A stretch of DNA of 46,348 nucleotides, taken from the NCBI GenBank assembly GCA_020073365.1, contig JAIQFL010000042.1, positions 1 through 46,348 on the forward strand. The letters run 5' to 3'. Made by a program: the position numbers and the translations under genes. The DNA is from Terriglobia bacterium (GTDB taxonomy: Bacteria; Acidobacteriota; Terriglobia; Bryobacterales; Bryobacteraceae). The notes under the pieces were generated by a model, which worked only from the letters and a program-made list of their open reading frames with translations, was not told where the DNA came from and did no database searches. This document shows, one piece after another, positions 27,991 to 41,047 of the stretch (position 1 is the first letter of the stretch; every line of letters begins with the position of its first letter).

Positions 27991-28066
27991 TCGCAGCTTC
28001 CCCGATTTTGACACCAGCAATATACACTGAATGGCTAGGAGACCCCGGCAGTTGCCGATTCCAGCA

Positions 28067-29808
28067 ATGAAACGCACACGTCGCAGTCTCCTCCGACTGC
28101 TGCCCTTTCTCCCCTTCCGAGCCTCTGGGCAGGGCATTGCCTCCCGTGGTGTCCGTGCCACTGCACGCGGGAAGCCGTCAGGGCTACCCTTCCAAGCCAA
28201 GCTGACCGATATCGCCCGGGAGGCTGGACTGCGGGAGCCCGTGATCTGCGGGGAAGTCGAACAGAAGACGTATATTCTCGAGACTGTCGGTTGCGGGGCT
28301 GCGTTCTTCGATTACGACAACGATGGGTGGCTCGACATCCTGATCCTGAGCGGCACCCGGCTCTCCGGTTCGTCAGCCACGAACCGCCTGTACAAAAACA
28401 ACAGGGATGGAACGTTCACAGATGTAACCGAAAAGGCCGGCCTTCGCCAGAGCGGCTGGGCCTCTGCCGTAACGGTCGGCGACTACAACAATGATGGTTT
28501 CGACGACCTTTTTATCACGTCATACGGGCAAAGTGCTCTCTATCGGAACAACGGGGATGGCACGTTTACCGACGTTACCAAAAACGCCGGCCTGCTCCAT
28601 CAGAAATCGACGATGGGATTCCGGCTGTGCTTTTATCGACTACGATCGCAATGGTCTGCTCGACCTTTTCATCGGCAGTTACGTCGATCTCGATTTGAAA
28701 ACGGCACCGCTGCCCGGACGCGAGCCGTACTGCAACTGGAACGGGATTCCGGTCCACTGCGGGCCGCGCGGGCTCGCGCCCGGCGCGCCGTTGCTCTACC
28801 GAAACAACGGCGACGGCACCTTCACCGATGTCAGCGTTTCGTCCGGTGTGGCGAAAACTACCGGCAGCTACATGATGACTGCAGTCGCCGCGGATTCCGA
28901 CGACGACGGATGGCCCGACATTTATGTAGCCTGCGACTCCACGCCTAGCTTCCTGTTTCGCAACAATCGGCACGGCACGTTTACAGAGACCGGTCTCATC
29001 CGTGGCGTCGCTCTAAGCGAAGACGGCAATCCGCAGGCCGGGATGGGGCTTTGGAATCGGCGATTATAATCTCGATGGAAGCCTGGATATCCTCAAAACG
29101 CACTTTTCCGACGACACCAGCAGTCTCTATCGCAACGACGGCAGAGGTTCCTTTGACGCGGTGACGGATACCGCGGGTTTGGGTGTGGAAACCCGGTTCG
29201 TAGGCTGGGGAGCAGGAATGCCGGATCTGGACAACGACGGCTTGCCGGATCGGCTGATCGCAACCGGCGGCGTCTTCCCGGAAGTGGCCAGCCAGCTTTC
29301 TCGCTACCCGATGAAGACACCTCGTATCGTATTTCGGAACCTGGGTAACGGCCGCTTCGAAGAATTGATCGATGAAGCTGGACCGGGGATAGGCGCGGCT
29401 CACCGCAGTCGCGGATGCGTGTTCGGCGACTTCGACAACGATGGCGATCTGGACGTTCTCATCGTGAATCTGAACGAGCCCCCGTCGTTATTGCGCAACG
29501 ATGTATCGGGCCGGAACCATTGGCTGAAGGTGAAACTGATCGGCGTAAAATCAAATCGCAGCGCCATTGGAGCCCGCGTCACAGCCCGATATGGAACCCG
29601 GGTTCAGGTTCAGGAAGTCTTGAGCCAGGCGAGTTTCTATTCAGTTAACGATTTCCGGCTGCACTTTGGCCTCGGCCAGGCGGATCGCGTCGATCTCGAT
29701 ATTCGCTGGCCCAACGGCAATCAAGAGGCAATTGCGAAAGTCCCGGCTGACCGGCTGATCGTAGTGCGTGAGGGGGAAGGAATCATCCGAAGCGATACAT
29801 GGCGATGA
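28067..29808 (+). pseudogene. FG-GAP/VCBS repeat protein with ASPIC/UnbV domain, two frameshifts
   Basis: ATG 28067 starts a signal-like N terminus. FG-GAP calcium-binding repeats follow (DYDNDGWLDI, DYNNDGFDDL, DYDRNGLLDL, DSDDDGWPDI, DYNLDGSLDI, DLDNDGLPD, DFDNDGDLDV), with YRNNGDGTFTDV spacers. A C-terminal ASPIC/UnbV domain follows (NHWLKVKLIGVKSNRSAIGARVTARYG ... HFGLGQADRVDLDIRWPNG). The coding frame changes twice. At 28621-28622 an extra C follows GATGGGATT. At 29050-29052 an extra T sits in GGCTTTGGA. Removing one base at each leaves exactly 1740 nt (579 aa plus stop) with uninterrupted homology. The gene is either a recent pseudogene or carries two base-call errors. It is divergent from the receptor gene. 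The family is exported and likely surface or extracellular; the role is unknown. Confidence 0.75.
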
Positions 29809-29823
29809 CGAGCCACAAAGCCG

Positions 29824-30130
29824 CTATTGAATTGCTGTTTCAGGAAGTGGCGAACTAAGCACGCCGGACCCGGATCCGCGTGCCGTCCACGCCAGGATCC
29901 CCTCCGCCACCGCGCGCAGCTTCTCCCCGAGATTCTTGTCGTATTCCGGATTGCTCTCCTCCATCGACACATCGAACGGCACCAGCCGCATGCGCCGCCA
30001 GATCGCATCGTCCGCGCCCTTCACCTGCGGCCGGTAGTTGCAGTCCATATACAGCTTATGGCTCGGCTGAAACTCGATCGGATTTTCGTACTTCCGGCAG
30101 CTCTTGATCGTGGCGCTGCTCCCGGCGGTG
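29824..30130 (-). pseudogene. Relic of a phage/plasmid (P4/D5-type) primase-helicase
   Basis: The minus strand reads ITAGSSATIKSCRKYENPIEF, PSHKLYMDCNYRPQVKG, DDAIWRRMRLVPFDVSM and KLRAVAEGILAW. This matches the C-terminal part of D5-type primase/helicases ('KLF...N..P.I.G.D.AIWRR.RLIPF', 'L..EL.GILAW'). An in-frame TAG lies just before the first of these motifs, and the sequence breaks off shortly after GILAWTARG. Only about 100 of the usual 500 or more residues remain. It lies directly downstream (3' side) of tRNA-Arg on the same strand, the usual integration site for such elements. No integrase is left. Confidence 0.65.
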
Positions 30131-30198
30131 ATGTACTACCACGGTTGCTACCAAACCGGTTTCAGAGAGGATTGTTTGACTGTAAGTTGTTGATTTTA

Positions 30199-30275
30199 TG
30201 GTGCGCCCGGACAGATTCGAACTGCCGACCTTCTGGTTCGTAGCCAGACGCTCTATCCAACTGAGCTACGGGCGC
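30199..30275 (-). tRNA. tRNA-Arg (anticodon ACG)
   Basis: 77 nt including an encoded CCA end. Acceptor GCGCCCG pairs with CGGGCGC. The D arm is GCTC-AGTTGGATA-GAGC. The anticodon arm TCTGG-CTACGAA-CCAGA gives anticodon ACG. The variable loop is AGGTC. The T arm is GGCAG-TTCGAAT-CTGTC, with one G-U pair. It reads CGU, and after A34-to-inosine editing also CGC and CGA. A primase relic abuts its 3' side. Confidence 0.95.
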
Positions 30276-30289
30276 TTGCCTGAGTTTGG

Positions 30290-30531
30290 ACTCCTTTTAC
30301 TGTAGCGAACCGCGGCGGGCATTCGCAACTGCTCTGCTGCTCTTTGGGCTCTCTGGGTCCGACGGGCGCGCCATTCAGGATGGTGGTTCCTGGCGTCGAG
30401 CCGAAATCTGCGACGCAACCGCCGTTTTGACGGACTAGCCCACATCGGCGGCCGATTTCCCGGGCGCCACGGGACGACGGAACGCGACGGGCCGGCGTCG
30501 CGCCCGCCGGCGGTCGCCGGCCTGCCTCCAC
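30290..30531 (-). pseudogene. Possible relic of an FHA domain
   Basis: The minus-strand frame contains REIGRRCGLVRQNGGCVAD followed by FGSTPGTTILNGAPVGP. This resembles the core of a forkhead-associated domain ('VSRRHA.I....G....DLGS.NGT.LNG'), the phosphothreonine-binding module. The key Arg-His of the SRRH motif is altered to RRC, the strand before it is missing, and the sequence after it is not FHA-like. There is no ribosome site. I treat it as a decayed piece; chance resemblance is possible. Confidence 0.3.
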
Positions 30532-30653
30532 ACTCTTATTTGGGGCTTTTCACCCACCGCGGCGCTGAGACGCGCTCTCAAGCTGATGATAACGTTGGCC
30601 ATCTCCTTTGGAATGCGAGGTGCATATTTTAACTGCTACGAGGCGCAGAACTA

Positions 30654-30887
30654 ATGTTTCGATTCGATCAGTTGATCCGCCGTGACATGATCGTCCGTGA
30701 TGTGAAACAACGTCACCCGGCAACCGTGGAAATCTTCGAGCAGTTGCACTATCGCACAGCGTGCGACGACTGCGACATTGACACCGTGGCGCGCAAGAAC
30801 GGACTCAAAGTCCAGGACGTTGTCGAAGCGCTCAATCAGGCCGCGTTCGGGCCAAAGGCGGATACCGATGAACACGCAAGTCAGTAA
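30654..30887 (+). CDS. DUF1858-like small CxxC protein
   Basis: 77 aa. [57 protein letters not shown] follows the plan of DUF1858/ScdA_N-like domains: a helix ending in 'hPet.eif...G' and then a Cys pair before a second helical segment. Here the pair is Cys37 and Cys40 in ACDDC. Family members are thought to bind or exchange a disulfide or metal; none is well characterised. The ATG at 30654 has a weak GAGG about 12 nt upstream. Its last 20 nt overlap the start of the acyl-CoA synthetase/GNAT gene, so the two are co-translated and presumably linked in function. Confidence 0.65.
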   Translation: MFRFDQLIRRDMIVRDVKQRHPATVEIFEQLHYRTACDDCDIDTVARKNGLKVQDVVEALNQAAFGPKADTDEHASQ

Positions 30888-33609
30888 GTCTTCGCGCAAG
30901 AAATTAAACCACTCGAGAAATCAGCCCCTGGACGTATTTTTTTCGCCGAAAACCGTTGCGGTGATCGGCGCGACGGAGAACCCGGGCACCGTAGGCCGAA
31001 CCCTGCTGTGGAACCTAGTCACCAACCCGTTCGGAGGCACGGTCTATCCGGTGAATCCCAAGCGTCCCAGCGTGCTGGGCGTCAAGGCCTACAAATCCAT
31101 TTCGGACATCCCGGAGCAGGTGGACCTGGCCGTGATAGTGACGCCGCCGCCGTCCATCCCCGGCATCATCCGGGAGTGCGGCGAAAACGGCGTGCGGGGA
31201 GCCATCGTGATCTCCGCCGGTTTCAAGGAAATCGGTCCCGAGGGCGCGGCGCTCGAGCAGAAACTGCTGGAGGAGGCGCAGGAAGCCAATATCCGGGTGG
31301 TCGGACCGAACTGCCTGGGAGTCATGGCGCCGCTTACAGGGTTGAACGCGACTTTCGCCACCACCATTGCGCGGCCCGGCTCGGTGGGCTTCATCAGCCA
31401 GAGCGGCGCGCTGTGCACCGCAATCCTGGACTGGAGTCTCAAGGAGATGGTGGGCTTCAGCGCGTTCGTCTCGGTCGGTTCCATGGTGGACGTGGGTTGG
31501 GGAGACCTGATCTATCACTTGGGCAACGATCCCAAAACGCGTTCGATCGTCATTTATATGGAGTCGATCGGCAACGCGCGCTCCTTCCTTTCGGCAGCGC
31601 GCGAAGTGGCGCTCAACAAACCCATCATCGTGATCAAGCCTGGGCGTTCCGCCGCCGCCGCCAAGGCCGCAGCATCGCACACCGGCGCGCTAACGGGCAG
31701 TGATGAGGTATTGCAGGCCGCCTTCCGCCGCAGCGGAGTGCTGCGAGTCAATAGCATTGCCGACCTGTTCTACATGGCGGAAGTGCTCTCCAAACAGCCC
31801 AGCCCCAAGGGGCCGCGTCTGACCATCGTCACCAATGCGGGCGGCCCCGGGGTGCTGGCAACCGATGCCCTGATCATGGGCGGCGGCGAATTGGCCGAAT
31901 TGACGCCCGAGACGCTGGAGGCCTACAACGCCGTCCTGCCGTCCACCTGGAGCCACAACAACCCCGTTGACATCATCGGAGACGCCTCGCCCGAACGCTA
32001 CGCCAAGGCGCTGGAGATTGCCGCCAGCAACCCGCATAGCGACGGCATGCTGGTCATTCTGACCCCGCAAGCCATGACCGACCCAACCCGCATCGCCGAG
32101 CAGTTGGCGCCGCTGGCCAGGCAGGAGGGCAAGCCGGTTCTGGCGAGTTGGATGGGCGGCATCGATGTGGCGGCCGGCGAGGCGATCCTGAACCGCGCCA
32201 ACATCCCGACGTTTCCTTACCCCGACACTGCGGCGCGCGCCTTCAACTATATGTGGCGCTACAGCTACAACCTCAAGGGGCTGTACGAAACGCCTGCCCT
32301 GCCGGAGGAATCCGCCGACTGGTCACCGGATCGCAAGCTGGTGGATGAGATCATTCAGAAGTCCCGCGGCGAAGGCCGCACCATCCTGACGGAGTTCGAA
32401 TCCAAACAGGTGCTCAGCGCTTACGGAATTCCCACCGCCAAGACCATCATCGCTGCCGACCCGGCGGACGCCGTGAAAGCCGCGGGCGAGATCGGCTATC
32501 CGGTGGTGCTGAAGCTGTTTTCCGAAACCATCACGCACAAGACCGATGTCGGCGGCGTGCAACTGAACCTGGGCAGTGCCGAAGCCGTGGAACGCGCCTT
32601 CCGCGCCATCGAAAGCTCTGTCGCAGCGAAGGCCGGCGCCGAGCACTTTCAGGGCGTGACGGTCCAGCCCATGATTAAACTCAAGGACGCCTATGAGCTG
32701 ATCGTAGGGTCCAGCCTCGATCCGCAGTTCGGGCCCGTGTTGCTGTTCGGCACCGGCGGCCAACTCGTCGAGGTGTTCAAAGACCGCTCCCTGGCGCTGC
32801 CTCCGCTGAACAGCACACTGGCCCGCCGGATGATGGAGCAGACCAAGATTTACAAGGCGCTGAAGGGCGTTCGCGGGCGCCGTCCGGTGGACCTGGCGGC
32901 CCTCGAAACGCTGATGGTGCGGTTCAGCGCGCTGGTGGCGGAGCAGCGGTGGATCAAGGAAATCGATATCAACCCGTTGCTGGCCTCTCCGGATGGCCTG
33001 ATTGCGCTGGACGCGCGGGTGGTCGTGCACGGACCGGAAGTGGAGAAGGACCAGATTCCGAAAACCGCGATCCGCGCCTATCCCACCAGATACGTGGCGG
33101 CCTGGACCATGAAGGACGGCACGGCAGTAAACATCCGGCCCATCCGGCCGGAGGACGAGCCGGAAATGGTGCGGTTCCACGAGACGCTCTCCGAACGGAG
33201 CGTGTACCTGCGCTACTTCCACCTAATGAACCTGGAGCAGCGCACCACCCACGAGCGGCTGACGCGCATCTGTTTCATCGACTACGACCGCGAAATGGCT
33301 CTGGTGGCCGAGCGGCGCAACCCGGAGACCGGCGAGTCCGAGATTCTGGGAGTGGGCCGCATGATGAAGATCCACGGCACCAAGGACGCGGAGGTCGCTG
33401 TGCTGATCAGCGACAAGTGGCAGGGGCACGGCCTGGGGAAGGAACTGCTCGCGCGGCTGCTGATCGTGGGCGCCGACGAGAAGCTTGCCCGGCTGACCGC
33501 CGACATCCTGCCCGACAATCGCGACGTGATGCGCATCTGCGAGAAGCTCGGTTTCACGCTGGAGCATTCGCTGGACGACGAAGTGGTACGCGCCGAGTTC
33601 AAGCTGTAG
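30868..33609 (+). CDS. NDP-forming acyl-CoA synthetase fused to a GNAT acetyltransferase
   Basis: 913 aa from ATG 30868, inside the end of the preceding gene. Domain order: CoA-binding Rossmann fold ([17 protein letters not shown], residues about 20-150); succinyl-CoA-ligase-like fold ([12 protein letters not shown], about 165-330); the SHTGALTG loop with His271, the residue phosphorylated in active enzymes; a second ligase-like domain; an ATP-grasp domain ([37 protein letters not shown], about 490-735); and a C-terminal GNAT domain ([16 protein letters not shown] ... [12 protein letters not shown], about 750-913). The same architecture is found in the protein lysine acetyltransferase Pat. 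Because His271 is kept, the synthetase half may still make acyl-CoA, unlike Pat proteins whose synthetase domain is thought inactive. The likely role is acyl-CoA synthesis and/or protein acetylation in the cytoplasm. Confidence 0.85.
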   Translation: MNTQVSKSSRKKLNHSRNQPLDVFFSPKTVAVIGATENPGTVGRTLLWNLVTNPFGGTVYPVNPKRPSVLGVKAYKSISDIPEQVDLAVIVTPPPSIPGIIRECGENGVRGAIVISAGFKEIGPEGAALEQKLLEEAQEANIRVVGPNCLGVMAPLTGLNATFATTIARPGSVGFISQSGALCTAILDWSLKEMVGFSAFVSVGSMVDVGWGDLIYHLGNDPKTRSIVIYMESIGNARSFLSAAREVALNKPIIVIKPGRSAAAAKAAASHTGALTGSDEVLQAAFRRSGVLRVNSIADLFYMAEVLSKQPSPKGPRLTIVTNAGGPGVLATDALIMGGGELAELTPETLEAYNAVLPSTWSHNNPVDIIGDASPERYAKALEIAASNPHSDGMLVILTPQAMTDPTRIAEQLAPLARQEGKPVLASWMGGIDVAAGEAILNRANIPTFPYPDTAARAFNYMWRYSYNLKGLYETPALPEESADWSPDRKLVDEIIQKSRGEGRTILTEFESKQVLSAYGIPTAKTIIAADPADAVKAAGEIGYPVVLKLFSETITHKTDVGGVQLNLGSAEAVERAFRAIESSVAAKAGAEHFQGVTVQPMIKLKDAYELIVGSSLDPQFGPVLLFGTGGQLVEVFKDRSLALPPLNSTLARRMMEQTKIYKALKGVRGRRPVDLAALETLMVRFSALVAEQRWIKEIDINPLLASPDGLIALDARVVVHGPEVEKDQIPKTAIRAYPTRYVAAWTMKDGTAVNIRPIRPEDEPEMVRFHETLSERSVYLRYFHLMNLEQRTTHERLTRICFIDYDREMALVAERRNPETGESEILGVGRMMKIHGTKDAEVAVLISDKWQGHGLGKELLARLLIVGADEKLARLTADILPDNRDVMRICEKLGFTLEHSLDDEVVRAEFKL

Positions 33610-33936
33610 GCAGACAGCCAGAGCCTGCCCACCGGACCCAGAGGGTACCCCGGCGCGGAGAATGAAGCTCTGCGGCCAAGGATGGAAACTTTGGCGGAAT
33701 TCCGCGGCGACTATCCGTGAAGGCACCAGGTCAGTGGCGATACCGGCCTTCGATTGGAGATTTCTTCCCAGACGCAGCCCCCATGGCCTAAGCGGCCTGA
33801 GCCCCGCACAAACTCGGCAAAAGAAACGCAGTTCGGTGATTGCCGGTAGTTGTAATTGCCCGTGGAATGAGCCCAGTGCGCGCCGCCCTCCTGCTAGAAT
33901 GGGAATTACCCCACTTCCCTGGAGGAACAGCCTAAC
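33610..33936. other. Spacer before carA
   Basis: I see no gene here. A 92-codon plus-strand frame (33662-33940) has no homology and overlaps the carA start. The last part, GGAGGAAC at 33920-33927, is the carA ribosome site. Confidence 0.5.
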
Positions 33937-35118
33937 TTGAACTCTGCAATCCTCGCCCTGGAAGACGGCACGGTCTTTGAGGGCAGGAGCTTTGGTGCGC
34001 CTGTCGAACGGTCCGGAGAGGTGGTCTTTAATACCGCGCTCACCGGCTACCAGGAAGTTTTCACGGACCCCTCCTATTCCGGCCAGATCGTCATCCTCAC
34101 GAACCCGCAGATCGGGAACTACGGCACCAACCTGGAGGACAACGAAGCCGCACGTCCGTACATCGAAGGCCTGGTGGTGCGCGAGTTCTCTTCCATCGCC
34201 AGCAACTGGCGCTCGGATGAGGCCGCGAGCGCGTTTCTCAGCAAGGCCGGCATCCCGGTGGTGTCGGATCTCGATACCCGCGCGCTGGTCCGTCATCTCC
34301 GCACCCGCGGCGTGATGCGCGGCGTCCTTTCGGCGGTGGAATCCGACGCACAGAAACTGGTCGAAACGGCGCGCGGCATTCCCACGATGGCGGGCCTCGA
34401 CCTGGCCACCCGGGTCACCACCGCCGAACGCTATGAGTGGACCAAACCGGTCGACCCGTGCTCTCCCTCGGAACTGGTTGGCCGCGCGCGCGAGCCCGGA
34501 TTCCACGTGGTGGCGTACGATTACGGCATCAAACGCAATATCCTCCGCCGCCTGGTGCAGGTGGGCTGCCGCGTCACCGTGGTTCCCGCACTGACCTCCG
34601 CTGAAGACGTGCTGGCGCTCCACCCCGACGGCATCTTCCTCTCCAATGGTCCCGGCGACCCCGAGCCCCTCCAGGCCCAGGTTGGGAACATCCGAAAACT
34701 CATCGGCAGGAAGCCCATCTTCGGGATCTGCCTCGGCCACCAGTTGTTGGGCCTCGCCGCGGGCGGCAAGACGTACAAATTGAAATTCGGCCATCGCGGC
34801 GCCAACCACCCGGTCCGCAACGAGGTCACCCAAAAAGTGGAGATCACCTCCCACAATCACGGCTTCGCGGTAGACCCGGATTCGCTGAACCTCAACGAGA
34901 TTGAGATCACCCACGTGAACCTCAACGACCAGACCCTCGAAGGATTCCGCCACCGCAACCATCCGGTCTTCTGCGTGCAGTATCACCCCGAAGCCGCCCC
35001 CGGACCGCACGATTCGCACTACCTCTTCGACGATTTCGTGAAGCTCATGAGCGAAGGCCGGTCCGCGACGAATCCCTTCGGAGCCGCGACGGGGCGCCCT
35101 CTGGGCCAGGAGCGGTAG
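33937..35118 (+). CDS. carA: Carbamoyl-phosphate synthase small (glutaminase) subunit
   Basis: 393 aa from a TTG at 33937, with GGAGGA 10 nt upstream; the product [20 protein letters not shown] matches the family start. The N-terminal domain includes [22 protein letters not shown], and the class I amidotransferase domain follows. Catalytic Cys265 lies in FGICLGHQ, and His350 and Glu352 in [12 protein letters not shown]. The subunit hydrolyses glutamine and channels ammonia to the large subunit, supplying carbamoyl phosphate for pyrimidine and arginine synthesis. It lies 4 nt upstream of carB. Length is normal for the family. Confidence 0.96.
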   Translation: MNSAILALEDGTVFEGRSFGAPVERSGEVVFNTALTGYQEVFTDPSYSGQIVILTNPQIGNYGTNLEDNEAARPYIEGLVVREFSSIASNWRSDEAASAFLSKAGIPVVSDLDTRALVRHLRTRGVMRGVLSAVESDAQKLVETARGIPTMAGLDLATRVTTAERYEWTKPVDPCSPSELVGRAREPGFHVVAYDYGIKRNILRRLVQVGCRVTVVPALTSAEDVLALHPDGIFLSNGPGDPEPLQAQVGNIRKLIGRKPIFGICLGHQLLGLAAGGKTYKLKFGHRGANHPVRNEVTQKVEITSHNHGFAVDPDSLNLNEIEITHVNLNDQTLEGFRHRNHPVFCVQYHPEAAPGPHDSHYLFDDFVKLMSEGRSATNPFGAATGRPLGQER

Positions 35119-35122
35119 ACCG

Positions 35123-38371
<3,249 letters not shown>

Positions 38372-38372
38372 C

Positions 38373-38426
38373 CGCGGCTTAATGCCGCGTGCTTATCCGG
38401 CCGCCGGTCATTTTACGTTTACCGGC
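38373..38426 (+). terminator. Tandem hairpins after carB
   Basis: Immediately after the carB stop, CGCGGC-TTAAT-GCCGCG (38373-38389) forms a 6-bp stem. A second stem, GCCGGT/ACCGGC (38403-38408 with 38421-38426), encloses a T-rich 12-nt loop. This lies in the convergent gap before the FG-GAP gene, so it may serve both strands. Confidence 0.4.
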
Positions 38427-38542
38427 TTCGATTAGACAGGCCCAAGGGACTGCCCACCTCCGCCACACCGGTGGGCGGCCAGGAAGAGCGCGATGACCCA
38501 GAGCGTACCCCGGTCGTCCCCAGAGGGACTGTGTCCCAACTT

Positions 38543-41047
38543 CTATCGCACTCTTGTCCACGCTTGTTGGTCTTCGCGAATGGCCACGATCTGATTCACA
38601 TCCAGGCCCTCAAACCGTTGTGTGATGCCGCTCGGCCAACGGATCTCCAGCGAGTCGATCTTGCTCTTCTTTCCTAACCCGAAGTGCTGCCGGTAAGGAC
38701 TGGTGGCTCCAAATCCTTCGCTGCCTTTGACTTCGCGGTACACCAACAAGTCACCCGCCTTCACCGTCAACTGCGCACCCACGGCGAAGCGGTTGCTCTT
38801 CACGCCGCGCAGGTCCACTTCCAGCCAGTTGTTCTGATTGCCTTTCAGGTTCCGGTAGAAGGCGTTGTAGGCGAAGTCGCCGGGATAGTGGCCGCCCAAC
38901 TGCGCGAAGATGTCGAGGTCGCCGTCGTTATCGATGTCCACGAAGGCAACGCCGTGGCCTTTGTTGCCAGGCCGGGCAAACCCCACGAAGTTGGTCAAAT
39001 CGGAGAACGTGCCGTCGCCGTTGCTGCGGAAAAACCGGTTCGGTTCCAACCGGCTGAGCTGCGGATCGCCGGTTCCCAGGTAGACGTCGAGGTGCCCGTC
39101 GTTGTCCACATCGGCCACGCCCGCACCCATGGTGCCGGTCGGATAATACAGCTTGGATTCGAACGTGACATCCGTGAAGGTGCCGTCACGGTTGTTGCGG
39201 AACAGGCGGCTGGCATCCGGGTGGACGGCCCTTGCGTTGGGCGGCGCGTATCCCTTCTTCAATCCCTCGACGGCGGCCTCCCAGGGCGCCAGGCTGGTGG
39301 TCAGGATGTCCGGCCATCCGTCATTGTTGTAGTCGAAGAAGAAGCACACGAACCCGTTGTGCGGCGGCTGCACCACGCCGGCCTTCTTCGCAACCTCGGT
39401 GAAATGCCAGTTCCCGTCATTATGGTACAACCGGTCGGGCGCCTGTTCCCTGCCGTTGATCAGGATGTCTACCCGCCCGTCTTTGTCGTAATCGCCCAGC
39501 GCGATCCCGATGGCGCCGTACGACGCCGGCTCGTTCAGCCCAGCCGCCTTGGTCACGTTGGTGAACGTGCCATCGCGGTTGTTGCGGTAGATCTGCGTCA
39601 CGCTCCCGTCCTGCAACACCCCGTTGGCCACCACCAGGTCGAGCCAGCCGTCATTGTCCAGGTCGGCCCACAGCGAAACGAAACCCGAACCCGGATCGTC
39701 GGCCCCGCTCTTCTTGGACACGTTGACAAACTTCCCATGCTCGTTGTGAAACAGCATATCGGGATAGGGCCCGTTCCAGCCATTCATGGAGATGAACAGG
39801 TCCAGCCACCCGTCGTTGTCGTAATCCACCAGGTTCAAGGAATAGCCGGAAGGCACGTGGCCCAGGCCCACTTCGTCGGTCACTTCAGTGAACTTGTCGC
39901 CGTCATTGCGATAGACCCGGATGAACGTACCGCTTCCGGAAACGATCAGGTCCAGGTCGCCGTCGCCGTCGATGTCGCCCCACGCGCACGTCCCGTTGCC
40001 GTTCAGGTGATGGATTCCCAATTGTGGCGCGATGTCTTCGAAGGCCAGCAGCGGCGGGTTGGCCGGATCGATCTTGGGCTCCTCGACGGGGAACAATGCG
40101 CCCTTCGGCAGCACCGGCAACGGGCCCGTGATGCGGTCCAGTGCTACGTGGAACAGCCACTGGTCCACGGAGTTCATCCTCAACTGCATGGCTTCGTAGA
40201 ACCAATGCCCGGCTTCCGCATAGTCACCCAGCCGGTAGTAACAGGCTCCCAACTCGCGGAGAGTGGCCATCCTTTGTTCCAGCGTCATGGTTCGCAGCAT
40301 CGACTGTTTGTAATAGGAGACGGCTTCCCGGAAGTTGCCGCGCCGCGACATGGCGTTCCCCATAATGAAGAACGCGGCCACCTCTTCGTTGCTGTAAGGC
40401 ATGGCGTTGTCGATCACCTGCTCGACCAGGTCGATAGAGCGGTCCAGGCCGATGAGCGGGTCCTGCGGCACGCGATGGCCGCCTTCGTGGGTGAAGCGCA
40501 CTTCGCCCGACATCCATTCACTCAGGTTCAGCAAAAAGGCGTTGGCGTGCGGCTCCAGTTTGGCCACCCGGGACGCCAGTTCATAGGAGAGGTTGGGATC
40601 GTAATACAACAGCTCCGCGCGCGCATGAATCAGCGCCTTGGCCCGCAGCGCCGGGATGTGATCGGCGTTCAGCTTCAGCACGGAATTGAGCGTCTCCATG
40701 GCCAAGCCGAGGGCCACCCGCCGCCGTTCCGGGTCCTGTCCGGCGTAGAAGTCCATCAGGTACGAGCGCGCGATCTGGTAGGCGACCTCCGCATCGTCCG
40801 GCCGCAGCTTGCGCTGCGCTTCCAGTTCCTTGCGCGCGTCGGCCGTCTTGCCTTCCCGCAATAGCAGCAACGCCTTGCGCAGGGGGCCGGTCTTCTCGGG
40901 CAGCGGGACCACCGGGAATCCGTCCGCTGGCGTCGCCTGCTGCCCTTCCGTTTCGGGCGCCATCAACATAGCGGCGGCGAGCGCCAGACCCGCGGCCGTC
41001 CCCCAGAGCCATCGTTTGGCGTGGCGCTTCGTCACATCGTCAATCAT
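38543..41047 (-). CDS. Exported TPR plus FG-GAP/VCBS protein with ASPIC/UnbV domain
   Basis: 834 aa, ATG 41047. The signal peptide or anchor is WLWGTAAGLALAAAMLMAP. Residues about 50-310 are TPR-like helices (RKALLLLREGKTADARKELEAQRKLRPDDAEVAYQIARSYL ... ACYYRLGDYAEAGHWFYEAM). About seven FG-GAP calcium-binding motifs follow (DIDGDGDLDL, DYDNDGWLDL, DLDNDGWLDL, DYDKDGRVDI, DYNNDGWPDI, DVDNDGHLDV, DIDNDGDLDI), forming a propeller. The C terminus is an ASPIC/UnbV domain (NWLEVDLRGVKSNRFAVGAQLTVKAGD ... HFGLGKKSKIDSLEIRWPSG). It is the intact relative of the frameshifted gene at 28067. It is probably periplasmic or outer-surface; whether it binds, cross-links or degrades anything is unknown. Confidence 0.85.
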   Translation of the reverse strand: MIDDVTKRHAKRWLWGTAAGLALAAAMLMAPETEGQQATPADGFPVVPLPEKTGPLRKALLLLREGKTADARKELEAQRKLRPDDAEVAYQIARSYLMDFYAGQDPERRRVALGLAMETLNSVLKLNADHIPALRAKALIHARAELLYYDPNLSYELASRVAKLEPHANAFLLNLSEWMSGEVRFTHEGGHRVPQDPLIGLDRSIDLVEQVIDNAMPYSNEEVAAFFIMGNAMSRRGNFREAVSYYKQSMLRTMTLEQRMATLRELGACYYRLGDYAEAGHWFYEAMQLRMNSVDQWLFHVALDRITGPLPVLPKGALFPVEEPKIDPANPPLLAFEDIAPQLGIHHLNGNGTCAWGDIDGDGDLDLIVSGSGTFIRVYRNDGDKFTEVTDEVGLGHVPSGYSLNLVDYDNDGWLDLFISMNGWNGPYPDMLFHNEHGKFVNVSKKSGADDPGSGFVSLWADLDNDGWLDLVVANGVLQDGSVTQIYRNNRDGTFTNVTKAAGLNEPASYGAIGIALGDYDKDGRVDILINGREQAPDRLYHNDGNWHFTEVAKKAGVVQPPHNGFVCFFFDYNNDGWPDILTTSLAPWEAAVEGLKKGYAPPNARAVHPDASRLFRNNRDGTFTDVTFESKLYYPTGTMGAGVADVDNDGHLDVYLGTGDPQLSRLEPNRFFRSNGDGTFSDLTNFVGFARPGNKGHGVAFVDIDNDGDLDIFAQLGGHYPGDFAYNAFYRNLKGNQNNWLEVDLRGVKSNRFAVGAQLTVKAGDLLVYREVKGSEGFGATSPYRQHFGLGKKSKIDSLEIRWPSGITQRFEGLDVNQIVAIREDQQAWTRVR

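Noticed and set aside
27955-28200. Longer N terminus for the 24601-27954 receptor
   Set aside because: The upstream in-frame codons lie across the TATAAT box and the divergent gene. GGAGGGGG directly precedes ATG 27954.
30868-33609. Calling the synthetase/GNAT protein simply Pat
   Set aside because: The architecture fits, but the conserved HTG histidine suggests an active synthetase, so a specific Pat name would overstate what can be seen.
33662-33940. 92-codon plus-strand frame before carA
   Set aside because: No homology, biased composition, and it overlaps the carA ribosome site and start.
38684-40864. 726-codon open frame on the plus strand
   Set aside because: It mirrors the FG-GAP/UnbV gene; its repeated VVIHV/VVVV-like text is the antisense of the repeated calcium-binding motifs.
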